Assembly (NCBI RefSeq): GCF_007743815.1 | Contig: NZ_CP036265.1 | Location: 4,285,823 to 4,349,822 of the forward strand | DNA length: 64,000 nt | Origin: Alienimonas californiensis | GTDB lineage: Bacteria; Planctomycetota; Planctomycetia; Planctomycetales; Planctomycetaceae | Direction: 5' to 3' | Part shown: positions 24,137-32,779 of the stretch, piece after piece | Layout of the letters: each line of letters begins with the position of its first letter | Numbering within the stretch: position 1 is the first letter of the stretch | Position numbers and translations under genes: made by a program | Notes under the pieces: generated by a model | The model's database searches: none | Told to the model about the DNA's origin: nothing | Seen by the model: the letters and a program-made list of their open reading frames with translations, nothing else

Positions 24137-26200
24137 GTGCGACGCGCCAGCGGTCCGAACGTCAGTCTCTTTCCGTTCCTGACGGTGCTCCTGTGCGCCA
24201 GCGGGACGTTGATCGTGTTGTTGATCGCGCTCTCCCAGCACGTCCGCGACACGCCCCCCGCCCCCACTGCCGCGGCCGAACCGCCGGAGCCCGCTGCGCC
24301 GGTCGTCACGGTGACGGAGCCGCCGCCGGAACCGTTGCTCGCTCCGGTTCCCGCCCCGCCGCCGGAGCCGATCCTACCAAAGCTTCCTCCCGGACCGCCG
24401 CGGGTCGTGCGACTGCCGTACGAGGGTCCGGACCCGGGCGAACCGCTGCGGCGCCGCTTGGCGAGCGCCCGGACCGCAGCGGCGGAGCTGACGGCTCGGC
24501 TCGACGCGGCGACGCTGCGGCGTCGGGATGCGGAAGCGAAGATTGAAGCGGCCCGGTTCGCCGCCGCCGAGGCGGCGGCCGCCGTCGCCTCCGCCGGCGC
24601 CCGGCTGGCGTCGTTGGAACAGGTTCGGGACAGCGGCGCCGCGGCCGCGGCCCGGGCGACCGCGGAGGTGGCGGAGTTTCAATCTGCCGTCGCCGCCGCA
24701 AAGGAAGACGACTCCCCCCGCGCCCTGCTGCCGGTTGTCCGCACGCCGGACGGCGTGACCGCGGACCGGCCGATCTTGGTGGAATGCATCGCCGCCGGGG
24801 CGCGGTTGCGGCCCTACGGCGTCACGGTGCCGGTGGGCGCGGCGGGACCGGCGCCGACCGGCGTGGCGCCCGTGGTGGCCGGCGTGCAGGCCGCGTCCGC
24901 GGCGACCGGGGAGAGCTACGTCCTGCTGATCGTGCGGCCGGACGGCCTGCCGGCCTTCTATCAGGTCGCCGGCGCGCTGACCGCGGCGGGGATTCGGTTC
25001 GGCTATGAACTGCTCGACGAGGATGCGGAGATCGCCTGGGGCGAAGCGACGCCGGAGACTTCCGGAACGGTCGCGGTCGCGGTGCGGGACGCGCTGCAAC
25101 GCCTGCCGGCTCCGCTACCGGGCGAGGACGACCCGCGGTTCGTCGGCGCCGGCTTCCCGGGCGCGAGCGGACCGGCGGGTCAGGGCGGCGGCGGTTCCCC
25201 GCCCGGCCTCCCCGGCCCCGGTCTGCCCGGCGTCGCCGGGGCCGGCCGGCCCGGTCCGCCCGGCGGCGCGCCGCTCAGCGGGGCGCCGGACGATCCCTTC
25301 GCCGGGGGCCGGGCGGGGGCCGCTGCGGCCGGTCGTCCGGACCTCTCGAAGGCCTTCCCCGCGGGCTCGCCGGCGGATCGCTTGAATATCATCGGCTCGA
25401 CGCCCGCCGTCGCCGCCCAGCCGTTCAACCCGGCGGGTGGACGATTCCCCGCGGCCGCCGGCGGTTCCGGCGGCGTCACGCCTCCCGGCGGCGCCGCGAT
25501 CGGCGCCGCCGCTCCCCCGCCGGTTCCCGCCGGCGCTGACGGCGTGGCCCCGGGCGAGGGCGTTGCGGGAATGAACGCTCCCCCCGCTGACGCCCGTCCC
25601 GCTGGCGCCCGTCCCGCCGGCGCAAGTCCCGGGGGCGCCAGTCCCGAGGGCACTGCCTCCACAGATTCGCCCGCGGAGGCGGCGATGCAGGCGCTCGCCG
25701 CTCCGGCCACGGGCGCCGAGACGGCCGACGGCGGCGCGTCCGGCGGTTCGTCCAGCGCCTCGGCGGGCGGTTCGTCCAGCAGTTCAGCGGGCGGAGCGTC
25801 CGGCAGCGGCGGGGCGGCGGGCGGAGCCAGCGGCGGGGCGGCGGGCGGCGAGCCCTCCGAGGGCTCGAAGAGCCGCTCCTTCGGCGAACGCGGCGGGACG
25901 CCGGAGCGGGACACCCGCATCCGCTTTAACGTGCGGACGCCCGCCACGCTGGCCGCCTCTCACCTCTGGATCAACGGGCACTGGGCGCCGCTGCCGGACG
26001 ACAACGACAGGCTGATCGCCACCCTGAAACAGGAGTTCGATCGCCGTCTCGCCGATCGCGGCGAACCGCCGACCGGGTTCCGCTGGAGCCCGGAACTGCG
26101 TCTGAGCGTCCGCCCCGAAGGCCGCGGACAGGTGGAGCGATTCATCGAAGCCGCGGAGCGGGCCGGGGCGACCGTAAAAATTGAAGGCGGAACGCGATGA
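24137..26200 (+). CDS. Membrane-anchored ExbD-like protein lacking the membrane Asp, with long Gly/Pro/Ala linker
   Basis: The 687-residue protein starts at a GTG 24 bases after the ExbB-like gene. One N-terminal membrane segment (residues about 9-33, NVSLFPFLTVLLCASGTLIV) has the ExbD layout, but Thr16 sits where ExbD proteins have their functional Asp. Then come a Pro-rich linker (36-85), an Ala-rich coiled coil (about 95-190) and a periplasmic-type domain (about 195-330) with ESYVLLIVRPDGLPAFYQVA. About 260 residues of Gly/Pro/Ala/Ser low complexity follow, with collagen-like GPP and GLP triplets and Gly-Gly-Ser-Ser runs. A C-terminal domain (about 594-687) completes it. The long linker could span the periplasm. 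Function is inferred from position between ExbB-like and ExbD-like genes. Confidence 0.82.
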   Translation: MRRASGPNVSLFPFLTVLLCASGTLIVLLIALSQHVRDTPPAPTAAAEPPEPAAPVVTVTEPPPEPLLAPVPAPPPEPILPKLPPGPPRVVRLPYEGPDPGEPLRRRLASARTAAAELTARLDAATLRRRDAEAKIEAARFAAAEAAAAVASAGARLASLEQVRDSGAAAAARATAEVAEFQSAVAAAKEDDSPRALLPVVRTPDGVTADRPILVECIAAGARLRPYGVTVPVGAAGPAPTGVAPVVAGVQAASAATGESYVLLIVRPDGLPAFYQVAGALTAAGIRFGYELLDEDAEIAWGEATPETSGTVAVAVRDALQRLPAPLPGEDDPRFVGAGFPGASGPAGQGGGGSPPGLPGPGLPGVAGAGRPGPPGGAPLSGAPDDPFAGGRAGAAAAGRPDLSKAFPAGSPADRLNIIGSTPAVAAQPFNPAGGRFPAAAGGSGGVTPPGGAAIGAAAPPPVPAGADGVAPGEGVAGMNAPPADARPAGARPAGASPGGASPEGTASTDSPAEAAMQALAAPATGAETADGGASGGSSSASAGGSSSSSAGGASGSGGAAGGASGGAAGGEPSEGSKSRSFGERGGTPERDTRIRFNVRTPATLAASHLWINGHWAPLPDDNDRLIATLKQEFDRRLADRGEPPTGFRWSPELRLSVRPEGRGQVERFIEAAERAGATVKIEGGTR

Positions 26201-27351
26201 GTCGGCGCCGGCACGAAGACATGGACGCCGGAAGCGACAGCTTCCTGGACGTCCTCGCGAATCTGGTGGGCATCCTCGTGGTGCTGGTGGTGATGACCGC
26301 CCTGCAGGCCGCCGCCCGCCCGGCGGCGTCGATCGCGGAGGCGGACGCCCCGGCGCCGGAGAGTGCGGCGCCGGAGATGGCCCTCGAACCGATCGTCTCG
26401 GAGCCGGTCGCTTTGGAGCCGCCCGCCATGGTCCGGGTTCCCCTGATCGCCCCGAAGCCGAACGTTGTGTTTGAGCCGACGCCCCCGCCGGTCGTGCCGG
26501 CGTCGCTGGAGCGGGACGTCGCCGCCGCGGAGGCCACTCTAGCAGTGCTCCGCCGACGGGTGGACGAGTCGGCGGCGGCTCACCTGATGGCGGCGGAGAC
26601 GGCGGAGCGGGAACGCCAGCGGGCGGCGGCCGCCGCGGCGGAATTGCAGCGCCGCCGGGCCGCGATGTCCCAGATTCAGGCAGACGCCGCCGCCGCCGCC
26701 CGGGCCGCCGAGGCCGCCCGGCTGGACCGCGATCTCTGGGCCGCCAAGGCCGCGGCGGCGGGCGACAAGCCGCCCGAGCGCTTCGAGCATTCCGCCCTGC
26801 CGGTCGGACGGCGGGTCACCGGGGACGAACTGCACTTCCGCCTCGTCGGCGATCCAAACGACCCGAAGGGAGGCCTGGTGCGGCCGGTGCCGATCGACGA
26901 CCTCACCGCCAAGCTGGAGCAGGACATCCAGCGGCGCCGCAATCAAATCATGGACCGCGGCGGCTACGACGGGACCGTCGGGCCGATGTCCGGCTACGTG
27001 ATGAACTACCGGATCGAACGCGAAACGGACGACGTACTCGACCGGGTGCGGTCCGCCTCGCCCGGGATCGTGCGGTTCCGACTGGCCGGCTGGACGCTGG
27101 CGGACGCCGGGGACGATCCCTCGGCGACGCTCGACGCGGCGCTGGCCGAGGGGTCGGACTTCCGCTTCCTGCTGGCGACCGCCGGACCGGGGGCGACGGC
27201 GACGTTCTGGGTGGCGCCGGAGGCGTTCGCCGCCTTCCGGGCTCTGCGAGCAGAAGCCCGCGCCGCCGGCCTGTACGTCGCCGCCCGGCCGCTGCCGAAC
27301 GGCGTCCCCATCAGCGGCAGCCCGGACGGCAGCCGCTCCGTCGCCCAGTGA
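26197..27351 (+). CDS. ExbD-like membrane-anchored protein with the conserved membrane Asp
   Basis: The 384-residue protein overlaps the previous gene by four bases (ATGA). A single N-terminal membrane segment, SFLDVLANLVGILVVLVVMT, carries Asp18 at the place where ExbD/TolR proteins have the aspartate needed for proton-driven work. It continues with a Pro/Ala-rich linker (40-105), an Ala/Arg coiled coil (about 108-185) and a C-terminal periplasmic domain (about 200-375). The latter contains FRLVGDPNDPKGGLVRPVPI and, near the end, FRFLLATAGPGATATFWVAP, which parallels the VLLIVRPDG segment of the preceding protein. The two are thus probably diverged paralogues forming one complex with the ExbB-like channel. 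What the complex drives is not visible. Confidence 0.84.
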   Translation: MSRRRHEDMDAGSDSFLDVLANLVGILVVLVVMTALQAAARPAASIAEADAPAPESAAPEMALEPIVSEPVALEPPAMVRVPLIAPKPNVVFEPTPPPVVPASLERDVAAAEATLAVLRRRVDESAAAHLMAAETAERERQRAAAAAAELQRRRAAMSQIQADAAAAARAAEAARLDRDLWAAKAAAAGDKPPERFEHSALPVGRRVTGDELHFRLVGDPNDPKGGLVRPVPIDDLTAKLEQDIQRRRNQIMDRGGYDGTVGPMSGYVMNYRIERETDDVLDRVRSASPGIVRFRLAGWTLADAGDDPSATLDAALAEGSDFRFLLATAGPGATATFWVAPEAFAAFRALRAEARAAGLYVAARPLPNGVPISGSPDGSRSVAQ

Positions 27352-27373
27352 GCGCACCGAGCACCGCCCCGGC

Positions 27374-29191
27374 TCAGTCGTCCGGCAGCACGTCGGACAG
27401 GTCCGGGGTCAGCAACGGCTCGACGGCTTCGACGGTCACGTAGTAGGCGCCGCGGGTGACGTCGCCCTCCGTAAAGGTCGCGCTCAGTTTGGCCGGCCCT
27501 TCGGGGAGCGTCAGGATGATCACCGGCGGGCTGCTGAACGACCCGGTCCGGGCGCCGCGGGATTGGGAGGTCTTCGCCTCGACGGAGACGGAAACGCTGC
27601 CCTGCCAGGCGCCGTCCTCCTCGGCGGCGGCCGGGCGATCGCGGAGCGTGAACCGATACCGGCCGGCCTGCGGCGCCTCGACGGCCCACCAGCCGGTGGA
27701 GACCGGGTCCTTGCGGATCGCCGCCTGGCTCCAGGGCACCGGGCGGTTGTCCGGTTCGTGCCAGTCGTGGGCGCACAGCTCCACCGGGCCGGGGCCGAGG
27801 TCGATCCGCACCAGGTCCTCGGCGAACGGATCGTCGAAGGCCGGTTCGAGACTCGCCCACCACTGTTCGTAGGCTTGGCGCAGTTCCTCGACGATTTCCG
27901 GATGGTCGGCCGCCACGTCGCTCTTCTGCCCGGGATCGGCCTCGATGTCGTACAGCTCGTCCCGGTTCACCAGGCGCCAGCGGTCGGTCATGACCGCCGA
28001 TTTGCGCCACTTCTCCGGCACCTCGATCCGCTGGGAATGCACGGTCAGCGTGCGGTCCGGCCAGTTCGCCTCCTCCGCATCGCGGAGCAGGGGGGTGAGG
28101 TCGCGGCCGTCCAGCGCCTCGCCCCCGGCGACAGGCACGCCGCAGAGGGACAGCACGGTGGGGAGCACGTCGACATGGGCCGTGAGCCGATCGACGTCCC
28201 GAGCCTCGGCGAATCCGCCGGCGGGCCAGTGCAGGAAGAAGGGCACGCGGTGGCCGCCGTCGTATTCGCTGCCCTTGGCGGCCCGCATGCCGGCGTTGAA
28301 GCCGCCGTTCTGATGGCCGGCGGCAGTGCCGTTGTCGGTGGTGAAGACGAAGATCGTGTTCTCCGTCAGGCCCAGTTCGTCCAGGCGTGCGCGGAAGTCG
28401 CCCAGGCGGGCGTCGATGTTGGCGATCATGCCGTAGAAGTTCGCCTGGTCACCCTTCACCCCCGCGTCCCGATAGGGCTGGGACCACTCCTCCGGCACCC
28501 GGTAGGGGCCGTGCGGGGCGTTGGTGGCGAGGGTGAGGAAGAACGGCCGCCCGGTCTTGGCCGGGTCGTTGCGGTCGACGAAGTCTTCCGCGGCGTCAAA
28601 CCACTCGTCGGTGCAGTATTTCTCGGTCGAGCGCAGCTCCTCCGTGCCCTCGGGGTTCGATTCGGAGCGGGAGAACCAGGTGTAGGTGTCGCCGAAGTAG
28701 TCGTTCCCCCAGTAGTCCGGGGCCTGGCCGACGCCGCCGCCGCCGTGCGTGTAGGCAAAGTCGTAGCCCTGATCGCGGGCCCGCAGCGGAGCGTTGTCGC
28801 CGAGGTGCCACTTGCCGATCATCCCGGTGCGGTAGCCGGCGTCGCGGAGGCGTTCGGCGAGGGTGACCTCCTCCGGGGCCATCATCGACCGGCCCTGAAT
28901 CGTGTGCCAGACGCCGGTTTTCGTGCTGTAGCGGCCGGTGTAGAGGGCGGCCCGGGTGGGGGAGCAGGTCGGGTCGACGTGATAGTCCGTCAGCCGGACC
29001 GATTCGCCGTGCAGCCGGTCGAGGTGCGGCGTCTTGAGGACCGCGTTGCCGTGGCAGGAGAGGTCGCCGTAGCCTTGATCGTCCGTGAGGATCAGCACGA
29101 CGTTGGGTCGCTCCGCGGCGGAGGCCGTTCGGGGGAGCGACCCACCAATCGCCAATCCGGCGAGGAGCAGTGCGAGCGTGGGACGGATCAT
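27374..29191 (-). CDS. Secreted sulfatase
   Basis: The 605-residue protein starts at the ATG at 29191, with a signal peptide (LALLLAGLAIGGSLPRTASA). The sulfatase core begins at once (RPNVVLILTDDQGYGDLSCH, metal-binding Asp pair 37-38). The active-site motif CSPTR at 76-80 fits C-x-P-x-R, so Cys76 should be converted to formylglycine by a maturation enzyme not in this window. Further family motifs are GMIGKWHLGD, a Thr/Asp-rich FVFTTDNGTAAGHQNGG and GKKWR-like C-terminal elements. The last ~170 residues add a beta-rich extension (ELCAHDWHEPDNRPVPW onward) that may bind glycans. Such enzymes desulfate sulfated polysaccharides and are numerous in marine planctomycetes. The start overlaps the leucine-rich-repeat gene stop (ATGA). 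Confidence 0.94.
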   Translation of the reverse strand: MIRPTLALLLAGLAIGGSLPRTASAAERPNVVLILTDDQGYGDLSCHGNAVLKTPHLDRLHGESVRLTDYHVDPTCSPTRAALYTGRYSTKTGVWHTIQGRSMMAPEEVTLAERLRDAGYRTGMIGKWHLGDNAPLRARDQGYDFAYTHGGGGVGQAPDYWGNDYFGDTYTWFSRSESNPEGTEELRSTEKYCTDEWFDAAEDFVDRNDPAKTGRPFFLTLATNAPHGPYRVPEEWSQPYRDAGVKGDQANFYGMIANIDARLGDFRARLDELGLTENTIFVFTTDNGTAAGHQNGGFNAGMRAAKGSEYDGGHRVPFFLHWPAGGFAEARDVDRLTAHVDVLPTVLSLCGVPVAGGEALDGRDLTPLLRDAEEANWPDRTLTVHSQRIEVPEKWRKSAVMTDRWRLVNRDELYDIEADPGQKSDVAADHPEIVEELRQAYEQWWASLEPAFDDPFAEDLVRIDLGPGPVELCAHDWHEPDNRPVPWSQAAIRKDPVSTGWWAVEAPQAGRYRFTLRDRPAAAEEDGAWQGSVSVSVEAKTSQSRGARTGSFSSPPVIILTLPEGPAKLSATFTEGDVTRGAYYVTVEAVEPLLTPDLSDVLPDD

Positions 29192-29820
29192 TCCTGGTCC
29201 TCCTCGGGGGCGGTTTCGGGGGCGGGCTTCGGCGCGTTTAGCGGTGTCCGCGGGGCGGGGGGGAGGTCGACGCCGACGATCTGTACCTCCGGCAGGTCCT
29301 TCATCAGGGCCAGCGCGCCGGCGGTCGTGACGGCGGTGTCCCACACGTACAGGGACCGCAGCGCCACCAGGCCCCGCAGGTTCTTCAGGCCGGCGTCGGT
29401 CACCTTCGTCCCGTACAGGTTCAGGTACTCCAGTCGCTCCAGCGTGCCGACGGGAACGAGGGCGGCGTCGCCGATCTTCGTGCCTTCCAGATGCAGTTTG
29501 CGGAGGTTCGTCAGGAGGGTCAGCTTGCGGCTCAGGCCGTCGTCGAACGGGGTGCCGCGGAGGTTCAGCTCGTGCAGCCGGTCGGCCAGGGGCACGAGGG
29601 CGTCGAGGTGCTTCGCCGTCAGTTCCACGTCGCCGAGGTGAAAGGAGACGTCCAGTCGGGCGTCGTTCTGGGCGCGCTGCACGACCTGCCCGCCGAGGGC
29701 CTCCACGGCGGCGATCGCGGCCCGGTCGGCGTCGGAGAGCGGCGGGACCTGCGGCGGTTCCCCGGAGCTCGGTTCCTGAAACGCGAGCAGGACGGCGGCG
29801 AACAGGACGGCGGTCGGCAT
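29188..29820 (-). CDS. Exported leucine-rich-repeat protein
   Basis: The 210-residue protein has a short signal peptide (MPTAVLFAAVLLAFQEP). About five 24-residue leucine-rich repeats of the bacterial/GALA-like type then run from about 65 to 185. Examples are LHELNLRGTPFDDGLSRKLT, NLRKLHLEGTKIGDAALVPV and LEYLNLYGTKVTDAGLKNLR. The C-terminus is a Pro/Glu-rich tail. It probably binds another protein or a glycan outside the cytoplasm. It precedes and overlaps the sulfatase gene by four bases, so the two are co-translated, which suggests but does not prove a joint function. The divergent gap to mlaE is 105 bases. Confidence 0.88.
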   Translation of the reverse strand: MPTAVLFAAVLLAFQEPSSGEPPQVPPLSDADRAAIAAVEALGGQVVQRAQNDARLDVSFHLGDVELTAKHLDALVPLADRLHELNLRGTPFDDGLSRKLTLLTNLRKLHLEGTKIGDAALVPVGTLERLEYLNLYGTKVTDAGLKNLRGLVALRSLYVWDTAVTTAGALALMKDLPEVQIVGVDLPPAPRTPLNAPKPAPETAPEEDQE

Positions 29821-29925
29821 GCGGGTTCCCTTCGGGATCGGGGCGGCACAACGGTAACGCCCGATCGGAGACGGCGACAACGGACGCGGGTTCGCCGCCG
29901 CGTCGGGATCTGCTAGACCCGAGTC

Positions 29926-30807
29926 GTGTCCGTCGGAACGCCCGCCGCCGCCCCGCCCGCCCCGCCCGCCCAGCGCGCCGCTCCCCCCCGGCCGCTGACC
30001 GAGCCGGTGCGGGTTCTCGGGGCCGTGCTGCTGAGTTTCGTCCGCGACGTCGGCGACCTGACGCTGTTTGCCGCGGCCGCGCTGCGGTCCGTGCTGCGGA
30101 CGCGGCCGTCCAAACGCATTCTGCTGCCCTGCCTGTACGAAATCGGCGTTCGCAGCATCCCCGTCGTGCTGATCACGGGCGGGTTCATCGGCATGGTGCT
30201 GGCCGTGCAGAGCTACGACCAGCTCCACATGATGCACCTCGAAAACCGCCTCGGGGCGGTGGTGAACGTCTCGCTGGTGAAGGAACTCGGTCCCGTGCTG
30301 GCCGCGGTAATGCTCGCCGGCCGGGTGGGCAGCCGGACCGCCGCCGAGCTGGGCACGATGCGGGTCACGGAACAGATCGACGCCGTCAAAGCGCTCGGCG
30401 CCGACCCGATCGGGCACCTCGTCGTGCCGCGGGTCGCCGCCTGCGTGCTGCTGATCCCGCTCCTGACCGTGCTGGCGGACGCCTGCGGGATGTTCGGCGG
30501 GTGGTTGTTCAGCGTGAAGCTGCTGGGCATCTCCGACTTTCATTACTGGCACCACACACTGAGCTTCATCACCGCCTACGACTTCGCCAGCGGTCTGCTG
30601 AAGAGCCTCGCCTTCGGGGCGTCGATCGGCGTGATCGCCTGCCACCGCGGCTTTCACTGCGGCGCCGGGGCGGAGGGCGTCGGGGCCGCGGCGACGGAGA
30701 GCTTCGTGCTGTCCTTCATGGCGATCCTCTGCCTGGACTTCCTGCTGGGGGTCGTGCTCGGCCGGCTGTACTGGATCCTGTGGCCGGCTCCCATGACGCT
30801 GATGTGA
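29926..30807 (+). CDS. mlaE: MlaE-family ABC transporter permease (lipid transport)
   Basis: MlaE is the membrane subunit of the MCE/Mla lipid transporter that moves phospholipids between the membranes. The 293-residue protein starts at a GTG, has a Pro/Ala-rich N-terminal 25 residues, then the permease domain (about 60-290). Hallmarks are [36 protein letters not shown], the conserved [20 protein letters not shown] and [19 protein letters not shown]. Five to six membrane segments fit the family. The ATPase gene follows after 13 bases. The MCE substrate-binding subunit is not adjacent but sits about 6 kb away on the other strand (37932-39023). Confidence 0.95.
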   Translation: MSVGTPAAAPPAPPAQRAAPPRPLTEPVRVLGAVLLSFVRDVGDLTLFAAAALRSVLRTRPSKRILLPCLYEIGVRSIPVVLITGGFIGMVLAVQSYDQLHMMHLENRLGAVVNVSLVKELGPVLAAVMLAGRVGSRTAAELGTMRVTEQIDAVKALGADPIGHLVVPRVAACVLLIPLLTVLADACGMFGGWLFSVKLLGISDFHYWHHTLSFITAYDFASGLLKSLAFGASIGVIACHRGFHCGAGAEGVGAAATESFVLSFMAILCLDFLLGVVLGRLYWILWPAPMTLM

Positions 30808-30820
30808 CGGGAGTTTCTCG

Positions 30821-31639
30821 ATGACGGCTCCCAAACTCGAACTGCGCACCGCCTGCAAGCGGTTCGGCTCGAACGTGATCGTCCATCGGCTGAACCTGTC
30901 GGTCGCGGTGGGCGAGACGCTCTGCCTGATCGGCGAGAGCGGGTGCGGCAAGAGCGTCTCGATGAAGCTCGCCGCGGCCCTGCTGCCGCCCACATCCGGC
31001 GGGGTCCTGTGGGACGGCGACCCGGTCCACGCCCTGCCGCCGGAGGAGTTCCGGCGGCGGCGGATGAAGTTCGGCTATCTGTTCCAGGGGGCGGCGCTGT
31101 TCGACAGCATGACCGTCTTCGAGAACGTCGCCTTCGGCCCCCGCCAGCTGCACGCCGCCGAGGGGCGGATGCTGGAGGAGCTGGTCGCCGCCCGCATCCG
31201 CGAGGTCGGCCTGCCGGAGCACGTCACCCACCGAAAACCGGCCGGGCTCTCCGGCGGCCAGCGGAAACGGGTCGGGCTGGCCCGGGCGCTGGCGCTGGAC
31301 CCGGACGTGATGCTGTACGACGAACCGACCACCGGCCTCGATCCGGTGATGAGCGACGTGATCAACGAGCTGATCCTCCGCGTCGCCGCCTCCCGCGACG
31401 GGGACGCGCGGCCGGATCGGCCGCCGGTGACGTCGATCGTCGTCACCCACGACATGCACACGGTCCGCCGGGTGGCGGACCGTGTGGTGATGCTGCGGCC
31501 GGCGCCGGCGCTGGGGCCGCTCGATTCGCAGGTGCTGTTCGACGGCACGGTGGAGGACCTGTTCGCCAGCGACGACCCCGCCGTCGGCCCGTTCGTGCGG
31601 GGCGAGGCGGGGGCGAAGCTGGCCGAACTGGCGGCGTGA
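30821..31639 (+). CDS. mlaF: MlaF-family ABC transporter ATPase
   Basis: The 272-residue ATPase powers the MlaE permease. All nucleotide-binding motifs are present: Walker A GESGCGKS (38-45), Q-loop YLFQGAALFDSMTV, signature LSGGQRKR (about 143-150), Walker B VMLYDEPTTGLDP and the switch His in IVVTHDMHTVRRVADRV. The Phe-Asp-Ser-Met after the Q-loop is characteristic of the Mla/Ttg2/MCE ATPases. The C-terminal tail (VEDLFASDDPAVGPFVRG) also fits MlaF. It lies 13 bases after mlaE, so they form one transcription unit. Confidence 0.96.
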   Translation: MTAPKLELRTACKRFGSNVIVHRLNLSVAVGETLCLIGESGCGKSVSMKLAAALLPPTSGGVLWDGDPVHALPPEEFRRRRMKFGYLFQGAALFDSMTVFENVAFGPRQLHAAEGRMLEELVAARIREVGLPEHVTHRKPAGLSGGQRKRVGLARALALDPDVMLYDEPTTGLDPVMSDVINELILRVAASRDGDARPDRPPVTSIVVTHDMHTVRRVADRVVMLRPAPALGPLDSQVLFDGTVEDLFASDDPAVGPFVRGEAGAKLAELAA

Positions 31640-31650
31640 CCGCTCCCGGG

Positions 31651-31682
31651 GGCGCGCCGCCTCTCGGCGACGGCGAACCGGG
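31651..31682. repeat. 32-nt dispersed motif, copy A
   Basis: This 32-base sequence starts GGCGCGCCGCCT and ends GCGAACCGGG. It matches the copy at 41353-41384 at 29 of 32 positions. It lies in the 48-base gap between the convergent mlaF and hflC genes. The GCCG...CGGC centre can form a small stem. A role in transcription termination or as a repeated mobile-type sequence is a guess. Confidence 0.6.
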
Positions 31683-31687
31683 GGCGA

Positions 31688-32779
31688 TCACTCTTCGGCC
31701 GGAGCGTCCGCGACGGCGGAGCCGGTGTCGGGCGCCGCGTCGGCCGGTTCGAGTTCCTTCAGCATGCCCAGCAATTCGCTGTCAGTGGTGAGGATCAGCC
31801 GCGTGTCGCCCTTCAGGGCTTCGCGGTACAGATCCAGCTTCTTCTGGAAAGAATAGAAGTCACCGGTCTCCGTGATCGCGGCGGCGAACTCGCGGATGTT
31901 GCGGGCGTCCACCTGCCCGCGGATCTCCTTGCTCTGGCGTTCGCCGTCGCCCTCGATCCGCTCCACCTCCGCGTTGGTTTTGTTGAGGATCTCCTGCTTG
32001 CGACGCTCGCCGGCGGTGCGGAAGGCGATCGCGTAGCTTTCCAATTCGGTGCGGAAGCGGGCGAAGGAGGCCTGCCGGACCGCGGGGACGAACTCGATGT
32101 TGCTGATCCCGACGTCGACGATCTCCACGCCGAGGTCGTCGCCCTCCTCCCTCGCCAGATTCTCCCGCAGGCGCTGGCGGATCGTGGCGATGATCTTCTC
32201 CCGGCCCAGCGAAATATCCATCACGTCGCCCAGGGCGGCGCCGCCTTCCTCGCCGGGAACCACGGCGCCGGAGGCCCCGGGCTCGGCGGGGGTCTGCACG
32301 CCGAAGTTGTAGGTCAGCTCCCGGTTGGAGCTGCGGACCACCTCCGCCAGGGCGACGCTGGTGACGACGTCGCGGATCTCGCTTTTCACCCGAGCCCGCA
32401 CGATGCGTTCCTCGGCGGCCTCGACGGTCCGCAGGTTCTGCACGAAGCCGAGGGGGTCGGTGATCTTCCAGACCGCGAAGGCGGAGACGTCGATCTTCAG
32501 CCCGTCGGCGGTCGGCAGGTCCTCCAGCTTGTCGCCGGGGCCGGTGCGGTAGAACTGCAACGTCGACGGCAGCCGCCGCACTTCCTGAATGAACGGCGTT
32601 TTCCAGTACAGACCGGGTTCGGTCCGACTGACGATCGGTTCGCCGAACTCGACCACCACGGCGACCTCCCGTTCGTCCACCGTGTACAGGGATGACAGGA
32701 GCGTGATCCCGACGACCGCCGCGACGACGACCGCCGCCGTGAGGACGACGGGACCTAACAGAGACGATTGACGGCTCAT
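31688..32779 (-). CDS. hflC: SPFH-domain protein HflC
   Basis: HflC forms, with HflK, a large membrane assembly that encloses and modulates the FtsH protease. The 363-residue protein has one N-terminal membrane segment (VVLTAAVVVAAVVGITLLS, about 12-31). The SPFH/band-7 domain follows (about 33-200), with VDEREVAVVVEFGEPIVSRT, GLYWKTPFIQEVRRLPSTL and a DGLKIDVSAFAVWKITDPL segment. A long helical arm continues (FRTELESYAIAFRTAGERRK and KTNAEVERIEGDGERQSKE). It overlaps hflK by four bases (ATGA), the normal hflK-hflC order. FtsH itself is not in the window. An Ala/Gly-rich insertion near residue 165 is unusual but minor. Confidence 0.94.
   Translation of the reverse strand: MSRQSSLLGPVVLTAAVVVAAVVGITLLSSLYTVDEREVAVVVEFGEPIVSRTEPGLYWKTPFIQEVRRLPSTLQFYRTGPGDKLEDLPTADGLKIDVSAFAVWKITDPLGFVQNLRTVEAAEERIVRARVKSEIRDVVTSVALAEVVRSSNRELTYNFGVQTPAEPGASGAVVPGEEGGAALGDVMDISLGREKIIATIRQRLRENLAREEGDDLGVEIVDVGISNIEFVPAVRQASFARFRTELESYAIAFRTAGERRKQEILNKTNAEVERIEGDGERQSKEIRGQVDARNIREFAAAITETGDFYSFQKKLDLYREALKGDTRLILTTDSELLGMLKELEPADAAPDTGSAVADAPAEE

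Noticed and set aside
27563-29641. 692-codon open frame on the plus strand
   Set aside because: Antisense to the sulfatase and leucine-rich-repeat genes, both with strong motifs.
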